From positions 1-25,100 of the forward strand of contig JAJPJU010000291.1 in NCBI GenBank assembly GCA_021324035.1: a stretch of DNA of 25,100 bases. The letters run 5' to 3'. The position numbers and the translations under genes were made by a program. Position 1 is the stretch's first letter. Each line of letters begins with the position of its first letter. Shown piece by piece: positions 7,619 through 15,314 of this stretch. This stretch comes from Spartobacteria bacterium (GTDB lineage Bacteria; Verrucomicrobiota; Verrucomicrobiia; Chthoniobacterales; UBA10450). Below the pieces are notes generated by a model. It had not been told where the DNA came from, searched no databases, and saw only the letters and a program-made list of their open reading frames with translations.

Positions 7619-8563
7619 TCAACTGATTTCGCTTTGTGCTTCGCGGCTTGGTGGCTTGGCCGATTTACCTTTCTTCTTTTCATTAACTAAACTTCGTTTT
7701 GAAGCCGGGGGCACAACGGCGACACTCTGTGTTACATGGCGCAGCACACCGCGCGAGACGGATCCCAGGCGGACGCGCTCAATACCACGTCGTTGATGTG
7801 TGCCGATTACGATCACGTCCGCGTGTTCGCGCGCGGCTTCATAAAACAACGCTCCTTGGCAGTTCCCCCAAGACGGAACTAGACGTACTGTAGTTTCCTG
7901 GGGCGGCAGTATTTTGGCAGCACATTCCAACAGCTCCCGCTCGCTGTGGTGCGACTCATTTGGCGCGTGAACATATGCCGCGATCACTGAAAATTTGCCA
8001 ATTCGGCCAAGCTGCGCAATCCAGCGTAAAGCAGCATCGGCTGTTGCGGAAAAATCGTAGCCAACCAGGATTTTCAATCGGCGCTCCCCCTTGACCCAGC
8101 TTAAAAGTTTTGACCGCGGCCGGACGATCAGCGTCGGTATTGGAGAAGTTTCAGCGACTCTTTCTGCCACGCTTCCGATCAACAGGCGCTTAGCCAGCCC
8201 ATGCCCAACTGCGCCTACTACGACTAATCTGGCTTTGCACCGGACTGCGGCGCTAACGATTTGATCAAAAGGCGAACCAGATGCCACTCGTTCCTCAACT
8301 GCAGTCTTTGATTTGCGGAGACGATCGGCGTGTCGTTTCAACTCCGCGCTCCTGCGCGACTTGCTGGCCTCGACCAACAGCGGGTCCAGAACCCCGAAAC
8401 CATGGAGGTCGTCCACGTGCACAAGAACAAGCTTCGTTGAAAGCTTTCGCGCAATCGCCGCCGCAATATCTGCCGCTTGGAGCGCTGCGGGTGAAAAATC
8501 GGTACCACAAACAATCGGTCGATTGTCTTTCTTCTCCTCTCTTGATGTAACTTTCGCATTCAT
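7619..8563 (-). CDS. Tandem-domain universal stress protein (UspA family)
   Basis: A 314-residue cytoplasmic protein with two Usp domains (about 14-150 and 160-290) and a basic, Lys-rich tail. Domain 1 begins IVCGTDFSPAA and carries the ATP-binding pattern G-x2-G-x9-G-S in GAVGHGLAKRLLIGS. Domain 2 begins ILVGYDFSATA, but the matching motif reads GTHQRRGIERVRLGS, with Gln at the second glycine, so nucleotide binding there may be altered. USPs of this class bind ATP or regulate stress responses. The ATG at 8563 overlaps the stop of the alcohol dehydrogenase gene (ATGA), giving translational coupling, and the P-type ATPase follows after 27 bases. Confidence 0.92.
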   Translation of the reverse strand: MNAKVTSREEKKDNRPIVCGTDFSPAALQAADIAAAIARKLSTKLVLVHVDDLHGFGVLDPLLVEASKSRRSAELKRHADRLRKSKTAVEERVASGSPFDQIVSAAVRCKARLVVVGAVGHGLAKRLLIGSVAERVAETSPIPTLIVRPRSKLLSWVKGERRLKILVGYDFSATADAALRWIAQLGRIGKFSVIAAYVHAPNESHHSERELLECAAKILPPQETTVRLVPSWGNCQGALFYEAAREHADVIVIGTHQRRGIERVRLGSVSRGVLRHVTQSVAVVPPASKRSLVNEKKKGKSAKPPSREAQSEIS

Positions 8564-9675
8564 GGCCGGATCGTAACCTTAAGGACACCGTCGCGCCGCG
8601 AACCAAACAGATCGTAGGCCTCAACGATGTTCTCGAGTTTGAAGCTGTGAGTGAGCAACGGCGTTGGATCGAACCGCTTGGTTTGCACCATCGCCATCAA
8701 GCGCCGCATGCGTTCCTTGCCACCGGGGCAAAGCGTAGTCACGATTTTGTAATCGCCGATGCCGGCCGCGAACGCGTCGTATGGAACCTGGAGTTTGCCG
8801 GAATAAACGCCGAGGCTGCTCAATGTTCCGCCAGGTCGCAGGCAGCGCAGGCAATTCTCGAACGTCTGCTGAATTCCCAAAGCCTCAATCCCCACATCCG
8901 CGCCACCGCCGGTAAGTTTCTTAACGTGCATCACGAGATCCTTATCATGGGGGTCGAGCACAACGTCAGCGCCCATTCGTTTCGACATGTTGATGCGCAC
9001 AGGATCACTTTCGACGCTAATAATGAATGAAGCGCCCATCAACTTCGCGCCCGCAGTCGCGCAGAGTCCGATGGGTCCTTGCGCAAAAACCACCACCGTG
9101 TCGCCGATTTTTATTTTCGCCGATTCGGCGCCGCTAAACCCGGTTGAAGCGATGTCTGCCAGCAACACAACTTGTTCGTCGCTGAGCTCATTGGGAATTT
9201 TTGCGAGGTTGGCCTGCGCATTCGGAACAAGCAAATACTCGGCTTGAGCGCCGTTGATTGTATTGCCGAACCGCCAGCCACCGATTGCTTCGACACCTTC
9301 GCCGTGGCCGCATTGCGCCCACTGCGCGGATAAACAGGCGCGACATTGGCCGCACGGCGTGATCGCTCCGACGAGAACGCGGTCTCCGATTTTGTATCCG
9401 GTTACGCCTTCGCCTAATTCTTCAATCACTCCGACCGGCTCGTGACCGATGACCAGGCCGGGTTTTACCGGATATTCACCGCGCAGGATGTGAATGTCGG
9501 TTCCGCAAATCGTTGTCAGAGTAATGCGAATGACCGCTTCGCCGGCGCCGGCGTGTGGCCGGGCGACTTCTTCGACACGGATGTCGGCCGGTCCGTGGAA
9601 TACGTTCGCGCGCATCATCGCGTTCGATTTGCCGATTGCTGGCCTTTTCGCAGGATGTTCGAGGATTGCATTCAT
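8560..9675 (-). CDS. Zinc-dependent alcohol dehydrogenase (MDR family)
   Basis: A 371-residue medium-chain dehydrogenase/reductase. Catalytic-zinc ligands are visible as Cys57 (ICGTD) and the HE pair at 78-79 (GHEPVG). The structural zinc site has four cysteines at 108, 111, 114 and 122. The NAD(P)-binding Rossmann fold follows, with VVVFAQGPIGLCATAGAK near 190-210. Such enzymes oxidise alcohols or reduce aldehydes; the sequence resembles the IPDH/TDH-like branch, but the substrate is not predictable. I chose the ATG at 9675 rather than 9693 because GAGG is well placed and it avoids overlap with the receiver gene; an in-frame Met near residue 20 is also possible. It sits four bases after the receiver gene and overlaps the USP gene by four bases. 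In such islands it is often linked to fermentative or low-oxygen redox balance (inference). Confidence 0.93.
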   Translation of the reverse strand: MNAILEHPAKRPAIGKSNAMMRANVFHGPADIRVEEVARPHAGAGEAVIRITLTTICGTDIHILRGEYPVKPGLVIGHEPVGVIEELGEGVTGYKIGDRVLVGAITPCGQCRACLSAQWAQCGHGEGVEAIGGWRFGNTINGAQAEYLLVPNAQANLAKIPNELSDEQVVLLADIASTGFSGAESAKIKIGDTVVVFAQGPIGLCATAGAKLMGASFIISVESDPVRINMSKRMGADVVLDPHDKDLVMHVKKLTGGGADVGIEALGIQQTFENCLRCLRPGGTLSSLGVYSGKLQVPYDAFAAGIGDYKIVTTLCPGGKERMRRLMAMVQTKRFDPTPLLTHSFKLENIVEAYDLFGSRRDGVLKVTIRP

Positions 9676-9679
9676 AGAG

Positions 9680-10066
9680 TTAAACCTCAGCAAGCTTAAG
9701 TTTCGGTTCGCACAGTTGACGCAAGACGGCTTTCAGCTCGTCTGCTGTAATCGGTTTTGCCAAACAGGCAGCTGCCCCGTTGGCATAGGCGAGCGCGATG
9801 CAGTGGCAAGAATCACCGGAAGTGATGACGACGACCGGCAAATCGTGACGACATTCGCGAAGCGCGCTGAGCAGCGTGATCGCGTGACAATCGCTGCGGT
9901 CAATAATGGCGAGATCAAATTGGGTGGCCCGACTGCAACCAATTTCCAGTGCGCGATCGACGTCGTGCCTGACCAGAATTTTGCCGCCAAACTCCTGGAG
10001 CGTTTCGGCCACGGTCTTTTCAAAAGCAGAATCGCGGGTGAGCAGGAGAGCGAGTCGAATGTTCAT
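9680..10066 (-). CDS. Single-domain response-regulator receiver protein
   Basis: A 128-residue CheY-like receiver with no output domain. The likely phosphoacceptor is Asp56 (DLAIIDRSD); Thr82 (VVITSG) and Lys104 (CLAKPI) fill the other conserved switch positions. The usual acidic pair near the N-terminus is reduced to a lone Asp (LLLTRDS), so metal binding and phosphorylation may be weak. The ATG at 10066 is supported by GGAGG six bases upstream; a longer in-frame reading from 10261 lacks support. It is the first gene of a run with ADH, USP and P-type ATPase. No histidine kinase is in the window. A palindrome matching the DosR-box core lies 25-34 bases upstream. It may be a phosphorelay intermediate or an adaptor (inference). 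Confidence 0.82.
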   Translation of the reverse strand: MNIRLALLLTRDSAFEKTVAETLQEFGGKILVRHDVDRALEIGCSRATQFDLAIIDRSDCHAITLLSALRECRHDLPVVVITSGDSCHCIALAYANGAAACLAKPITADELKAVLRQLCEPKLKLAEV

Positions 10067-10090
10067 TGTGTTCCTCCGAGTTGAGTCATC

Positions 10091-10100
10091 GACTAAAGTC
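10091..10100. promoter_or_regulatory. Perfect 10-bp palindrome matching the DosR-box core
   Basis: The sequence GACTAAAGTC matches the centre (GACTWWAGTC) of the mycobacterial DosR consensus TTSGGGACTWWAGTCCCSAA. The flanking bases do not match well. It lies in the 288-base divergent region 10067-10354 between the receiver gene (minus) and the LamG gene (plus), 25-34 bases before the receiver ATG. That is close to the ribosome binding site, an odd place for an activator site. The rest of this intergenic region shows no clear promoter for either gene by eye. Confidence 0.25.
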
Positions 10101-10354
10101 TCTCCGACGAGGGGGGCCTTCTCTGCGGCAATTGCGAAACTCCGCGCATTTCTTGTGTCCTCCAACGCGCTCAGAACGCGCCGATAGAAGGGTCGGAATA
10201 TTGGATGAGGTCGCCTAGCAAGAGCGTGTTCGGAAAAAAAATGGTTAGCCTTTAACAACAAACGGCGAGCCGACGGCAGCTGCGTGCTTGAACCTGACCC
10301 TGTGATTCGGAACGAAGTTCACTCGATCAAACCCAAGACACCAAAGCCATTTCC

Positions 10355-13300
10355 ATGAAAACTCGTCACCTCACTTTCGCAGCATTTATTTTCCTGTCCG
10401 GATTTTTTGCTTTATCAATTACCACTTCACTCACTCAGGAACCGGTCGCATGCAGTCCGGTGCCATCAGGTTTGGTCAGCTGGTGGCCGGGCGACGGCAA
10501 ACCTATCGATATTCAGGGTTCGAATAACGGCACGCTCCAAGGTGGCGCGACCTTTATCCTTGGGCGGGTTGGTCAGGCCTTCAGTTTTGATGGCCTGGAT
10601 GATTATGTTGAAGTGCCACATTCCGATTCTCTCAACCTCACCAGCGGCCTGACTTTGGAAACCTGGTTTGAGCTCAGGTCGGCTGGGTTTGCCAGTCTTT
10701 TTTCAAAGTCAGACGCGAATGGTTCCCAATCTGTTACTTCCTATGGACTTCAAATAGAGCCCGATGGCTCGATCAATGTTTCGCTTTACGGAACATATCC
10801 CGCGGATAATTGGGTCACGTCCGGCGGACTGGTCACGCCGGGGCAGTGGTACCATATAGCCTTAACCTGGGATGGTACCTACGGGCCGTCTGACAACGTA
10901 AAACTCTATCTCAACGGAGTCCTCGTCCAGTTGTGGACCAAGTCCTTCGCGCCGCTCAACGTGACCACTCAAACTCTGACCCTCGGCTCGATGAAGCCCC
11001 CAACTTATTATGGACACATGGACGGCCTGATCGACGAGGCGCGTATTTTTAACCGGGCCCTCAGCGTTGAGGAGATCCAAGCCATTTACAACGTCGGAAG
11101 CGCTGGCCAATGTAAGCGCGCCCTTTACGTCTCCAATTTCGGCAACCAGACGATCGAACAGTTCGATGCAAGCCTGAATCCCTCGGTTTTCGCCAGTACT
11201 AGCCTGAGCTATCCGAGTGGACTGGCCTTTGACGCCAACGGCAACCTCTTCGTCGCAAATCTGGGGAACAACACGATCACGAAATTCGATTCAGCCGGAA
11301 ACGGGGCTCCCTTTACTTCCGCTGGATTGAACGCGCCTTATGGCTTGGCTTTCGATCGAGCCGGCAATCTTTACGCCGCGAATTTTAACGACAACACCAT
11401 CGAGAAATTCGATCCGGCAGGGAACCCGACCGTTTTCGCTAACACCGGGTTGAGTGACCCGTTGGGCCTCGCCTTCGACGGTGCGGGTAATCTTTACGTC
11501 GCCAACCAAAGTGGCAAGACGATCGTGAAGTTCGATCCGGCAGGCAATCCGACTCTGTTTTCCGATTCTCCCACACTGACTGACCCTCACGGACTGGCTT
11601 TTGACGCGAACGGAAATCTTTTTGTCGCGAATTACAACAGCAACACCATCGCGAAGCTCGATTCGGCCGGTAACGGGACCATATTCGCCGACTCCAATTC
11701 CTATCTCGATGGACCGTTCGGCCTCGCCTTCGACACTGCCGGTAATCTCTACGTCGCCAACGAAGACAGTCACGCGATCATCCGATTCGATCCTGCTGGC
11801 AACGTCACAGGGTCCGTCTTCGAAGGGACCGTCCTACCGCTTTTCATCGCCATCCAACCCGGTACAGTGCCACCGGCGACACAATGCACCCCGTCCCCGT
11901 CGGGACTTATCAGTTGGTGGCGCGGTGAAGGAGATGGAAACGATATCTTCGGACTCAATAACGGAACATTAACCGGAGTTGCTTTTGCGTCCGGCAAAGT
12001 TGGTCAGGCTTTCGATTTTAGCGGCAATGATGATTACGTACAGGTGGCAGCGCCGGTCGGATTACCGTTAGGCAACTCGCCGCGGACGATGATGATGTGG
12101 TTCAAGACGCCCGCCGTATTGAACAGCCTACAGGTCGTCATCCAATATGGTGGCAACTTCACCGGCTCGAAATTCGGCGTTTACATTACGGGAGGACTCT
12201 TCTGTTTCTGGGGCGAATCGAATGATCTGTCTGGAACGACGCCCCTCCAGCCCGATACCTGGTATCACGGCGCCGTGACCTACGATGGAACGACAGTGAG
12301 CTTGTTTCTCAACGGGCAGCTCGAAGCAACTCAGGTCAAATCGCTGAACACGCAATTAAATGCCGGTGGCTTTATGATCGGACACACCGGCCCTGACAAC
12401 ATCACGTCGGAATGGGACGGCTTAGTTGATGAAGCAATGATCTTTGATCGCGCGCTGGCGATCGAAGAAATCCAGGCGATCTACAAGGCTGGCAGTGCTG
12501 GTGTCTGTAGCACGATTCCAACACCCACGCCAACGCCTACGCCTACTCCCACATCTACTCCTACTCCCACACCTACTCCTACTCCCACACCTACACCGAC
12601 ACCTACGCCGACGCCGACGCCGACGCCGACACCTACACCAACACCCACGCCGACTCCTACGCCAACACCAGTGCCGGGCCCTGCGATAATGGTGATCCCG
12701 GTGCCAGGGTCGACCTTTACCGGCTCAACGGTTGCGTTTCAGTGGACGGCGGGTAGCGCTACCGCCTACATGCTCGCGGTTGGAACCGGGCTTCGGTTTG
12801 GCGATATCTATTCCTCCGGCGAATTGCACACGCTTTCGGCAATCGTAAGCAATATTCCAACGGACGGGCGGACGATTTACGTCAAGCTTTCCTCACAGAT
12901 TAACAACGTCTGGACCTACAACGCTTACACTTATAAAGCGTTCAACGCCTCTGCTACGCCTACGCCTACACCGACGGCAACACCGCCAGGAACTCCAACC
13001 CCAACTCCAACACCGCCAGGGACACCAACACCAACACCAACTCCAACTTCGACACCCAGTTCAAGCCCCACGCCAACCCCGGTTCCCACACCCACGCTTT
13101 ACAACATGCCCGCAAACATCGTTGCCGAAGCAACCGGACCAACTGGCGCGCTTGTAACCTTTACCTATCCAACGGCGACGGACTACCGGGGACAGCCGAT
13201 ACCCGTTCACTGGGACCATTATTCGGGCGCGATCTATCCGCTCGGATCGACGACTGTCACTTGTTGGGCAACCGATTCCGCAGGCCGCACCGCCACTGGG

Positions 13301-13570
13301 ACCTTCACAATTACGGTGAGAGATACCACTCCCCCGGTCATAGGGGTTCCAGCCAATATTACGGTCAAGGGGAAGAAAGGCGCCTACGTAAACTTCTCGG
13401 TTAAAGCGTATGACCTGGTGGACGGTTCATTAACATCGACCGTCGTCCCACCTTCCGGGAGCTTCTTCCCCCTTGGTACAACGACTGTGTTTGTGAGCGC
13501 GACTGATAGTCATTACAATACGGCAACAAAAACGTTCACTGTTACCGTAACGGCCGCCAGAGCGCCGTAA
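10355..13570 (+). CDS. Large secreted LamG / beta-propeller / HYR-domain protein (1071 aa)
   Basis: A mosaic surface or secreted protein. An N-terminal signal peptide (about 1-28, with a hydrophobic AAFIFLSGFFALSI core) is followed by a LamG/concanavalin-like domain (about 32-250, SGLVSWWPGDG to VEEIQAIYNVGSAG), then six or so NHL-like beta-propeller repeats (about 255-488, recurring GLAFDxxGNLYVAN and KFDPAGN). A second LamG domain follows (about 510-720), then a Thr-Pro linker (722-772), a beta-sandwich-like domain (about 774-865), a second Thr-Pro-rich linker (867-915), and two HYR-like domains (about 915-1067). No LPXTG, PEP-CTERM or autotransporter anchor is visible at the C-terminus. 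The likely role is binding of carbohydrate or protein at the cell surface; this is inferred from domains. It is the only long plus-strand gene and is divergent from the receiver operon. The start has no good ribosome binding site. Confidence 0.9.
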   Translation: MKTRHLTFAAFIFLSGFFALSITTSLTQEPVACSPVPSGLVSWWPGDGKPIDIQGSNNGTLQGGATFILGRVGQAFSFDGLDDYVEVPHSDSLNLTSGLTLETWFELRSAGFASLFSKSDANGSQSVTSYGLQIEPDGSINVSLYGTYPADNWVTSGGLVTPGQWYHIALTWDGTYGPSDNVKLYLNGVLVQLWTKSFAPLNVTTQTLTLGSMKPPTYYGHMDGLIDEARIFNRALSVEEIQAIYNVGSAGQCKRALYVSNFGNQTIEQFDASLNPSVFASTSLSYPSGLAFDANGNLFVANLGNNTITKFDSAGNGAPFTSAGLNAPYGLAFDRAGNLYAANFNDNTIEKFDPAGNPTVFANTGLSDPLGLAFDGAGNLYVANQSGKTIVKFDPAGNPTLFSDSPTLTDPHGLAFDANGNLFVANYNSNTIAKLDSAGNGTIFADSNSYLDGPFGLAFDTAGNLYVANEDSHAIIRFDPAGNVTGSVFEGTVLPLFIAIQPGTVPPATQCTPSPSGLISWWRGEGDGNDIFGLNNGTLTGVAFASGKVGQAFDFSGNDDYVQVAAPVGLPLGNSPRTMMMWFKTPAVLNSLQVVIQYGGNFTGSKFGVYITGGLFCFWGESNDLSGTTPLQPDTWYHGAVTYDGTTVSLFLNGQLEATQVKSLNTQLNAGGFMIGHTGPDNITSEWDGLVDEAMIFDRALAIEEIQAIYKAGSAGVCSTIPTPTPTPTPTPTSTPTPTPTPTPTPTPTPTPTPTPTPTPTPTPTPTPTPTPVPGPAIMVIPVPGSTFTGSTVAFQWTAGSATAYMLAVGTGLRFGDIYSSGELHTLSAIVSNIPTDGRTIYVKLSSQINNVWTYNAYTYKAFNASATPTPTPTATPPGTPTPTPTPPGTPTPTPTPTSTPSSSPTPTPVPTPTLYNMPANIVAEATGPTGALVTFTYPTATDYRGQPIPVHWDHYSGAIYPLGSTTVTCWATDSAGRTATGTFTITVRDTTPPVIGVPANITVKGKKGAYVNFSVKAYDLVDGSLTSTVVPPSGSFFPLGTTTVFVSATDSHYNTATKTFTVTVTAARAP
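12518..12670 (+). repeat. In-frame hexanucleotide tract coding Thr-Pro linker
   Basis: A low-complexity run of (CCN ACN) units encodes about 50 alternating Pro and Thr residues between the second LamG domain and the next beta domain. The unit is six bases, so slippage would change linker length without a frameshift. One unit has Ser in place of Thr. Confidence 0.9.
12953..13096 (+). repeat. Second Thr-Pro-rich simple-sequence linker
   Basis: A second, less regular Pro/Thr-rich tract with interspersed Ala, Gly and Ser encodes about 48 residues between the beta-sandwich-like domain and the HYR domains. It contains near-identical repeats of a Thr-Pro run followed by Pro-Gly. Like the first tract it keeps the reading frame. 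Confidence 0.85.
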
Positions 13571-13684
13571 CGTTACAGAAAGTGGGCCGGCCCGAATCGA
13601 TGTTCCCCGCGCAATTTCTGCAATACAAAACGCAATCGGTGCCGGCGCGCGGGGTGCGACCGCACAATACTTATAAAGAGGGTT

Positions 13685-14107
13685 ATGAAACGAAATGTTA
13701 TTCTACTGATCGACGCCGATCCGGATACCTATACGGCCGCACTAAGCGCGGCTCAGATAATGGGATTCGAGGTTCGATCCGGACAAATTCGGCACGACCT
13801 CTCCGAATTTACCGGATACGAGTTGAACGATGTGGCTGCGATCATCCTCGATTACGATCCCGATTTACATGCGGCGGAAATCGCGCAGGAACTTCCACAC
13901 TGGCTCCCGCCACGGCCTTTCATCTTCATCTCGAGCGAATGGCTCGCCGAATGCCCGCTGTTGCATGAACGGCACGCCACCAAACATTTGACCAAGCCAG
14001 TCAACGCCATCCAGGTCGTTCGCGCGCTGGACACCGTTCTTCAACATCCGGCCGCGGCGAATTGTGACCGGTGGGGCCATCCCCTGTATGAAGCACTGGC
14101 AGAATGA
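13685..14107 (+). CDS. Single-domain receiver-like protein (140 aa)
   Basis: This protein resembles a stand-alone CheY-like receiver. Acidic residues Asp10 and Asp12 lie in LLIDADPDT, the likely phosphoacceptor Asp56 in IILDYDPD, Ser at 83-84, and Lys104 in HLTKPV. The spacing of Asp56 and Lys104 is the same as in the minus-strand receiver at 9680-10066, although the sequences differ. A short C-terminal tail follows with no output domain. The ATG at 13685 has GAGGG very close upstream. It lies 114 bases after the LamG gene and 58 bases before the UbiA-family gene on the same strand. Function and partner are unknown. Confidence 0.72.
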   Translation: MKRNVILLIDADPDTYTAALSAAQIMGFEVRSGQIRHDLSEFTGYELNDVAAIILDYDPDLHAAEIAQELPHWLPPRPFIFISSEWLAECPLLHERHATKHLTKPVNAIQVVRALDTVLQHPAAANCDRWGHPLYEALAE

Positions 14108-14165
14108 CTTCCGGAGCTTCGGGTTTGTATGGCGAGGCAGGATCTGATTGGCTGTCCGATGAACA

Positions 14166-15086
14166 ATGGAAGAATCGCCCAGAGCAAATCTGGCCGCGGG
14201 TTTTTGGCGTTTGGCCGATCCCAAAATCTCGCTCGCTTCCATGGCCTCGATTTTTCTCGGAGCGTGTGCCGCCGCAGTCGGTGGCCGCATTAATTTCTTC
14301 TGGCTGGGCATCACCGTCGTCGGAATTTTTGCGATCGAAGTTGCCAAGAACGCGTCAGGTGAAATTTTTGACTTCGATTCCGGCGCCGACCTTGGGATCG
14401 CCCCCGAGGACCGCAGTCCTTTCTCCGGCGGCAAACGAGTGCTGGTCGATGGATTGCTGACCCGAAAACAAACCGTCGTAATTGCGGCCATCAGTTATGT
14501 CATCGGAGCCGGGCTCGGTTTGGTGATCGTGGAGTGGAGGCAATTTGACGTTCTTTGGATCGGACTCGCTGGAATGTTTTGCGCCTTCTTTTATCAATCG
14601 CCGCCGGTCAAACTGTCGTATCGCGGATTGGGCGAACTGGCCGTGGCGATTTCGTATGGACCGTTGATTTGTTGCGGCACTTATCTTGTTCAACGCGGCC
14701 GGATCGACCTGGAACCGCTGCTCGTCTCCATTCCGCTCGGATTACTCATCGCCAATTTTCTTTGGGTCGATGAATTTCCCGATTTCGCCTCGGATGCCAA
14801 AGCCGACAAGAGAACGCTGGTTGTTTGCCTTGGCCGAAAACGGGCGAGCTTTGTTTTCCCATTCACCTTCGCCGTCGCTTTCGGAATGCTGCTAACACTT
14901 CCAACCTTTGGACTGCCGAAACCAATTCTGCTCGGCGGAGTTGCCCTGATTCCGGCGGTTGCCGCTGTCCGCCGGGTGCTGCGACATCCGGATGAGACCG
15001 CGAAAATAATTCCCGCTCAGGGGCAGACCTTGCTCGCTTTTCTCCTTTACTCCGTCGGCGCGGGCGCAGGTTTTCTGGTGAGTTAG
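14166..15086 (+). CDS. UbiA-family membrane prenyltransferase (MenA-like)
   Basis: A 306-residue protein with about eight membrane helices. Two Asp-rich motifs typical of the UbiA superfamily are visible: N-x6-D-x-D-x3-D starting at Asn62 (KNASGEIFDFDSGAD) and a second one near 202-215 (DEFPDFASDAKADKRT), which resembles the MenA-type motif. Such enzymes transfer a polyprenyl group to an aromatic acceptor, for example in menaquinone synthesis; the true acceptor is not shown. An in-frame stop lies six bases before the ATG at 14166 and the conserved FWRLADPKISL begins at residue 13, so this start fits. No clear ribosome binding site is seen. The gene abuts the remnant of a P-type ATPase on the opposite strand. 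Confidence 0.88.
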   Translation: MEESPRANLAAGFWRLADPKISLASMASIFLGACAAAVGGRINFFWLGITVVGIFAIEVAKNASGEIFDFDSGADLGIAPEDRSPFSGGKRVLVDGLLTRKQTVVIAAISYVIGAGLGLVIVEWRQFDVLWIGLAGMFCAFFYQSPPVKLSYRGLGELAVAISYGPLICCGTYLVQRGRIDLEPLLVSIPLGLLIANFLWVDEFPDFASDAKADKRTLVVCLGRKRASFVFPFTFAVAFGMLLTLPTFGLPKPILLGGVALIPAVAAVRRVLRHPDETAKIIPAQGQTLLAFLLYSVGAGAGFLVS

Positions 15087-15125
15087 CCGGCAATCAGTAT
15101 GAATTCGCGCGACTTCGGTGTTGGC

Positions 15126-15314
15126 CTGAAGAAAAAGCGAAACAGCCGCAGCGCCGATTAAAATGAGGACGATCGGACTTTTGAACTGCGTTAGGAGTAA
15201 GGCCGCAGCTGCAGTGCGAGTCTGGCGTCGAATTTCGTTTGGGCCGAATTGTTCGAGCCGTTTTTGCGCTTCTGTTGTAGTCAGACCACTAAAATCAGGA
15301 ATCGGGCGGTCCAT
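15126..15314 (-). pseudogene. N-terminal stub of a P-type ATPase
   Basis: From the ATG at 15314, residues 1-63 look like the N-terminus of a cation P-type ATPase: GLTTTEAQKRLEQFGPNEIR at 10-29 is the cation-ATPase N domain, and TQFKSPIVLILIGAAAVSLF at 42-61 is the first membrane helix. After about residue 63 similarity ends. The frame continues to a stop at 14892, but that part is antisense to the UbiA-family gene and looks meaningless. The actuator, phosphorylation and nucleotide-binding domains are absent. The sequence differs from the N-terminus of the full CtpF-like pump in this window, so it derives from another pump. The start overlaps the stop of the upstream gene (TAATG), so the stub may still be translated. 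I read it as a deletion remnant. Confidence 0.72.

Noticed and set aside
11291..11773. A 160-codon minus-strand frame inside the LamG gene with its own repeats
   Set aside because: The repeats simply mirror the beta-propeller repeats on the plus strand. The plus-strand protein has a signal peptide and domains, so this is a shadow.
12518..13096. Thr-Pro repeats considered as a CRISPR-like or satellite array
   Set aside because: The repeats are in-frame six-base codon pairs inside a continuous coding sequence, with no spacers.
14892..15125. Continuation of the P-type ATPase stub frame to its stop
   Set aside because: It loses all similarity to P-type ATPases and is largely antisense to the UbiA-family gene, so it is not counted as real coding sequence.
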